Assembly (NCBI GenBank): GCA_018679315.1
Contig: JAHHLF010000023.1
Location: 1 to 8,550, forward strand
DNA from: Bacteroidia bacterium
Lineage (GTDB): Bacteria; Bacteroidota; Bacteroidia; Flavobacteriales; Flavobacteriaceae
Reading direction: 5' to 3'
Length of the DNA: 8,550 nucleotides
The notes under the pieces are model-generated. The model was given only the letters and a program-made list of their open reading frames with translations, searched no databases and was not told the DNA's origin. Positions 8,307 to 8,550 of this stretch are shown in pieces. Within the stretch, counting starts at the first letter, position 1. Each line of letters starts with the position of its first letter. The translations under genes and the position numbers were made by a program.

Positions 8307-8550
8307 CTAATAGTTGCTGAGTTGGGACATCAGGGAGAGATACCTTGGGTGCTCTTTTATTGGATCTGTCATGGAAGTGTGAACGACCCAGCCAATCCAT
8401 TGATCATGCTCCAGGAACGCCTCCTCTAAGTAACTTAAAGCCCGATCATAGTCCTCTAAGCCGCACAGAAGCATGACAATCTGAGAAGGTGGAACATACC
8501 GTTTTTCAGATGCGGACAAAATATTATTTAAAACGAGGTTGGCCTTATCC
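8307..8550 (-). CDS. C-terminal fragment of a TPR-like repeat protein (5' end outside window)
   Basis: Eighty complete codons are open on the minus strand from the window edge to a TAG at 8307-8309, so only the C-terminus is seen. The fragment reads as alpha-helical repeat: YVPPSQIVMLLCGL, then DYDRALSYLEEAF, then DPIKEHPRYLSLM close to the end. This pattern (a helix starting near YVPP, a TPR helix of the type ALxxLExAF, then a DPxxxxxRYxxL ending) resembles the C-termini of many proteins that join a TPR array to a regulatory, DNA-binding, cyclase or kinase N-terminus. Which of these applies cannot be seen. A TTG at 8517-8519 could be mistaken for a start, but the frame and the helical pattern continue upstream (DKANLVLNNIL). 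It converges on gltD with a 16-bp gap and no visible terminator hairpin. Confidence 0.7.
   Translation of the reverse strand, partial: DKANLVLNNILSASEKRYVPPSQIVMLLCGLEDYDRALSYLEEAFLEHDQWIGWVVHTSMTDPIKEHPRYLSLMSQLSNY

Noticed and set aside
8307..8519. A complete 70-residue minus-strand gene starting at TTG
   Set aside because: The frame stays open to the window edge and the upstream residues continue the same helical pattern, so this is the end of a longer gene.

Overview
The window looks like ordinary chromosomal DNA from a member of the Bacteroidota, most likely a flavobacterium. The evidence is the mid-range GC content, the AT-rich intergenic DNA, the lack of Shine-Dalgarno motifs before gltB and gltD, TTTG/TAnnTTTG-like promoter words, and a secreted-type PD40/amidohydrolase protein of a kind common in that group. 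The genus cannot be fixed from the sequence alone.

Layout: (1) Positions 1-2142 hold the 3' two thirds or so of a plus-strand gene for a beta-propeller (PD40/TolB-like) plus amidohydrolase protein; its start lies before the window. (2) Positions 2143-2315 are AT-rich non-coding DNA, probably carrying the gltB promoter, with a pair of 9-bp direct repeats around the best promoter candidate. (3) Positions 2316-6824 hold gltB, the complete large subunit of glutamate synthase. (4) Positions 6827-8290 hold gltD, the complete small subunit, two bases after the gltB stop. (5) Positions 8307-8550 hold the 3' end of a minus-strand gene whose product ends in a TPR-like helical repeat, convergent with gltD and running off the window.

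GltB and GltD together form the NAD(P)H-dependent glutamate synthase (GOGAT), which turns glutamine plus 2-oxoglutarate into two glutamates and so completes ammonium assimilation with glutamine synthetase. All catalytic and cofactor motifs that could be checked are intact in both subunits. The amidohydrolase upstream is separated by a 173-bp gap and has no evident link to nitrogen assimilation. No RNA gene, mobile element, CRISPR array or novel multi-gene system was found; this is a mostly housekeeping region, and the points of interest are minor.
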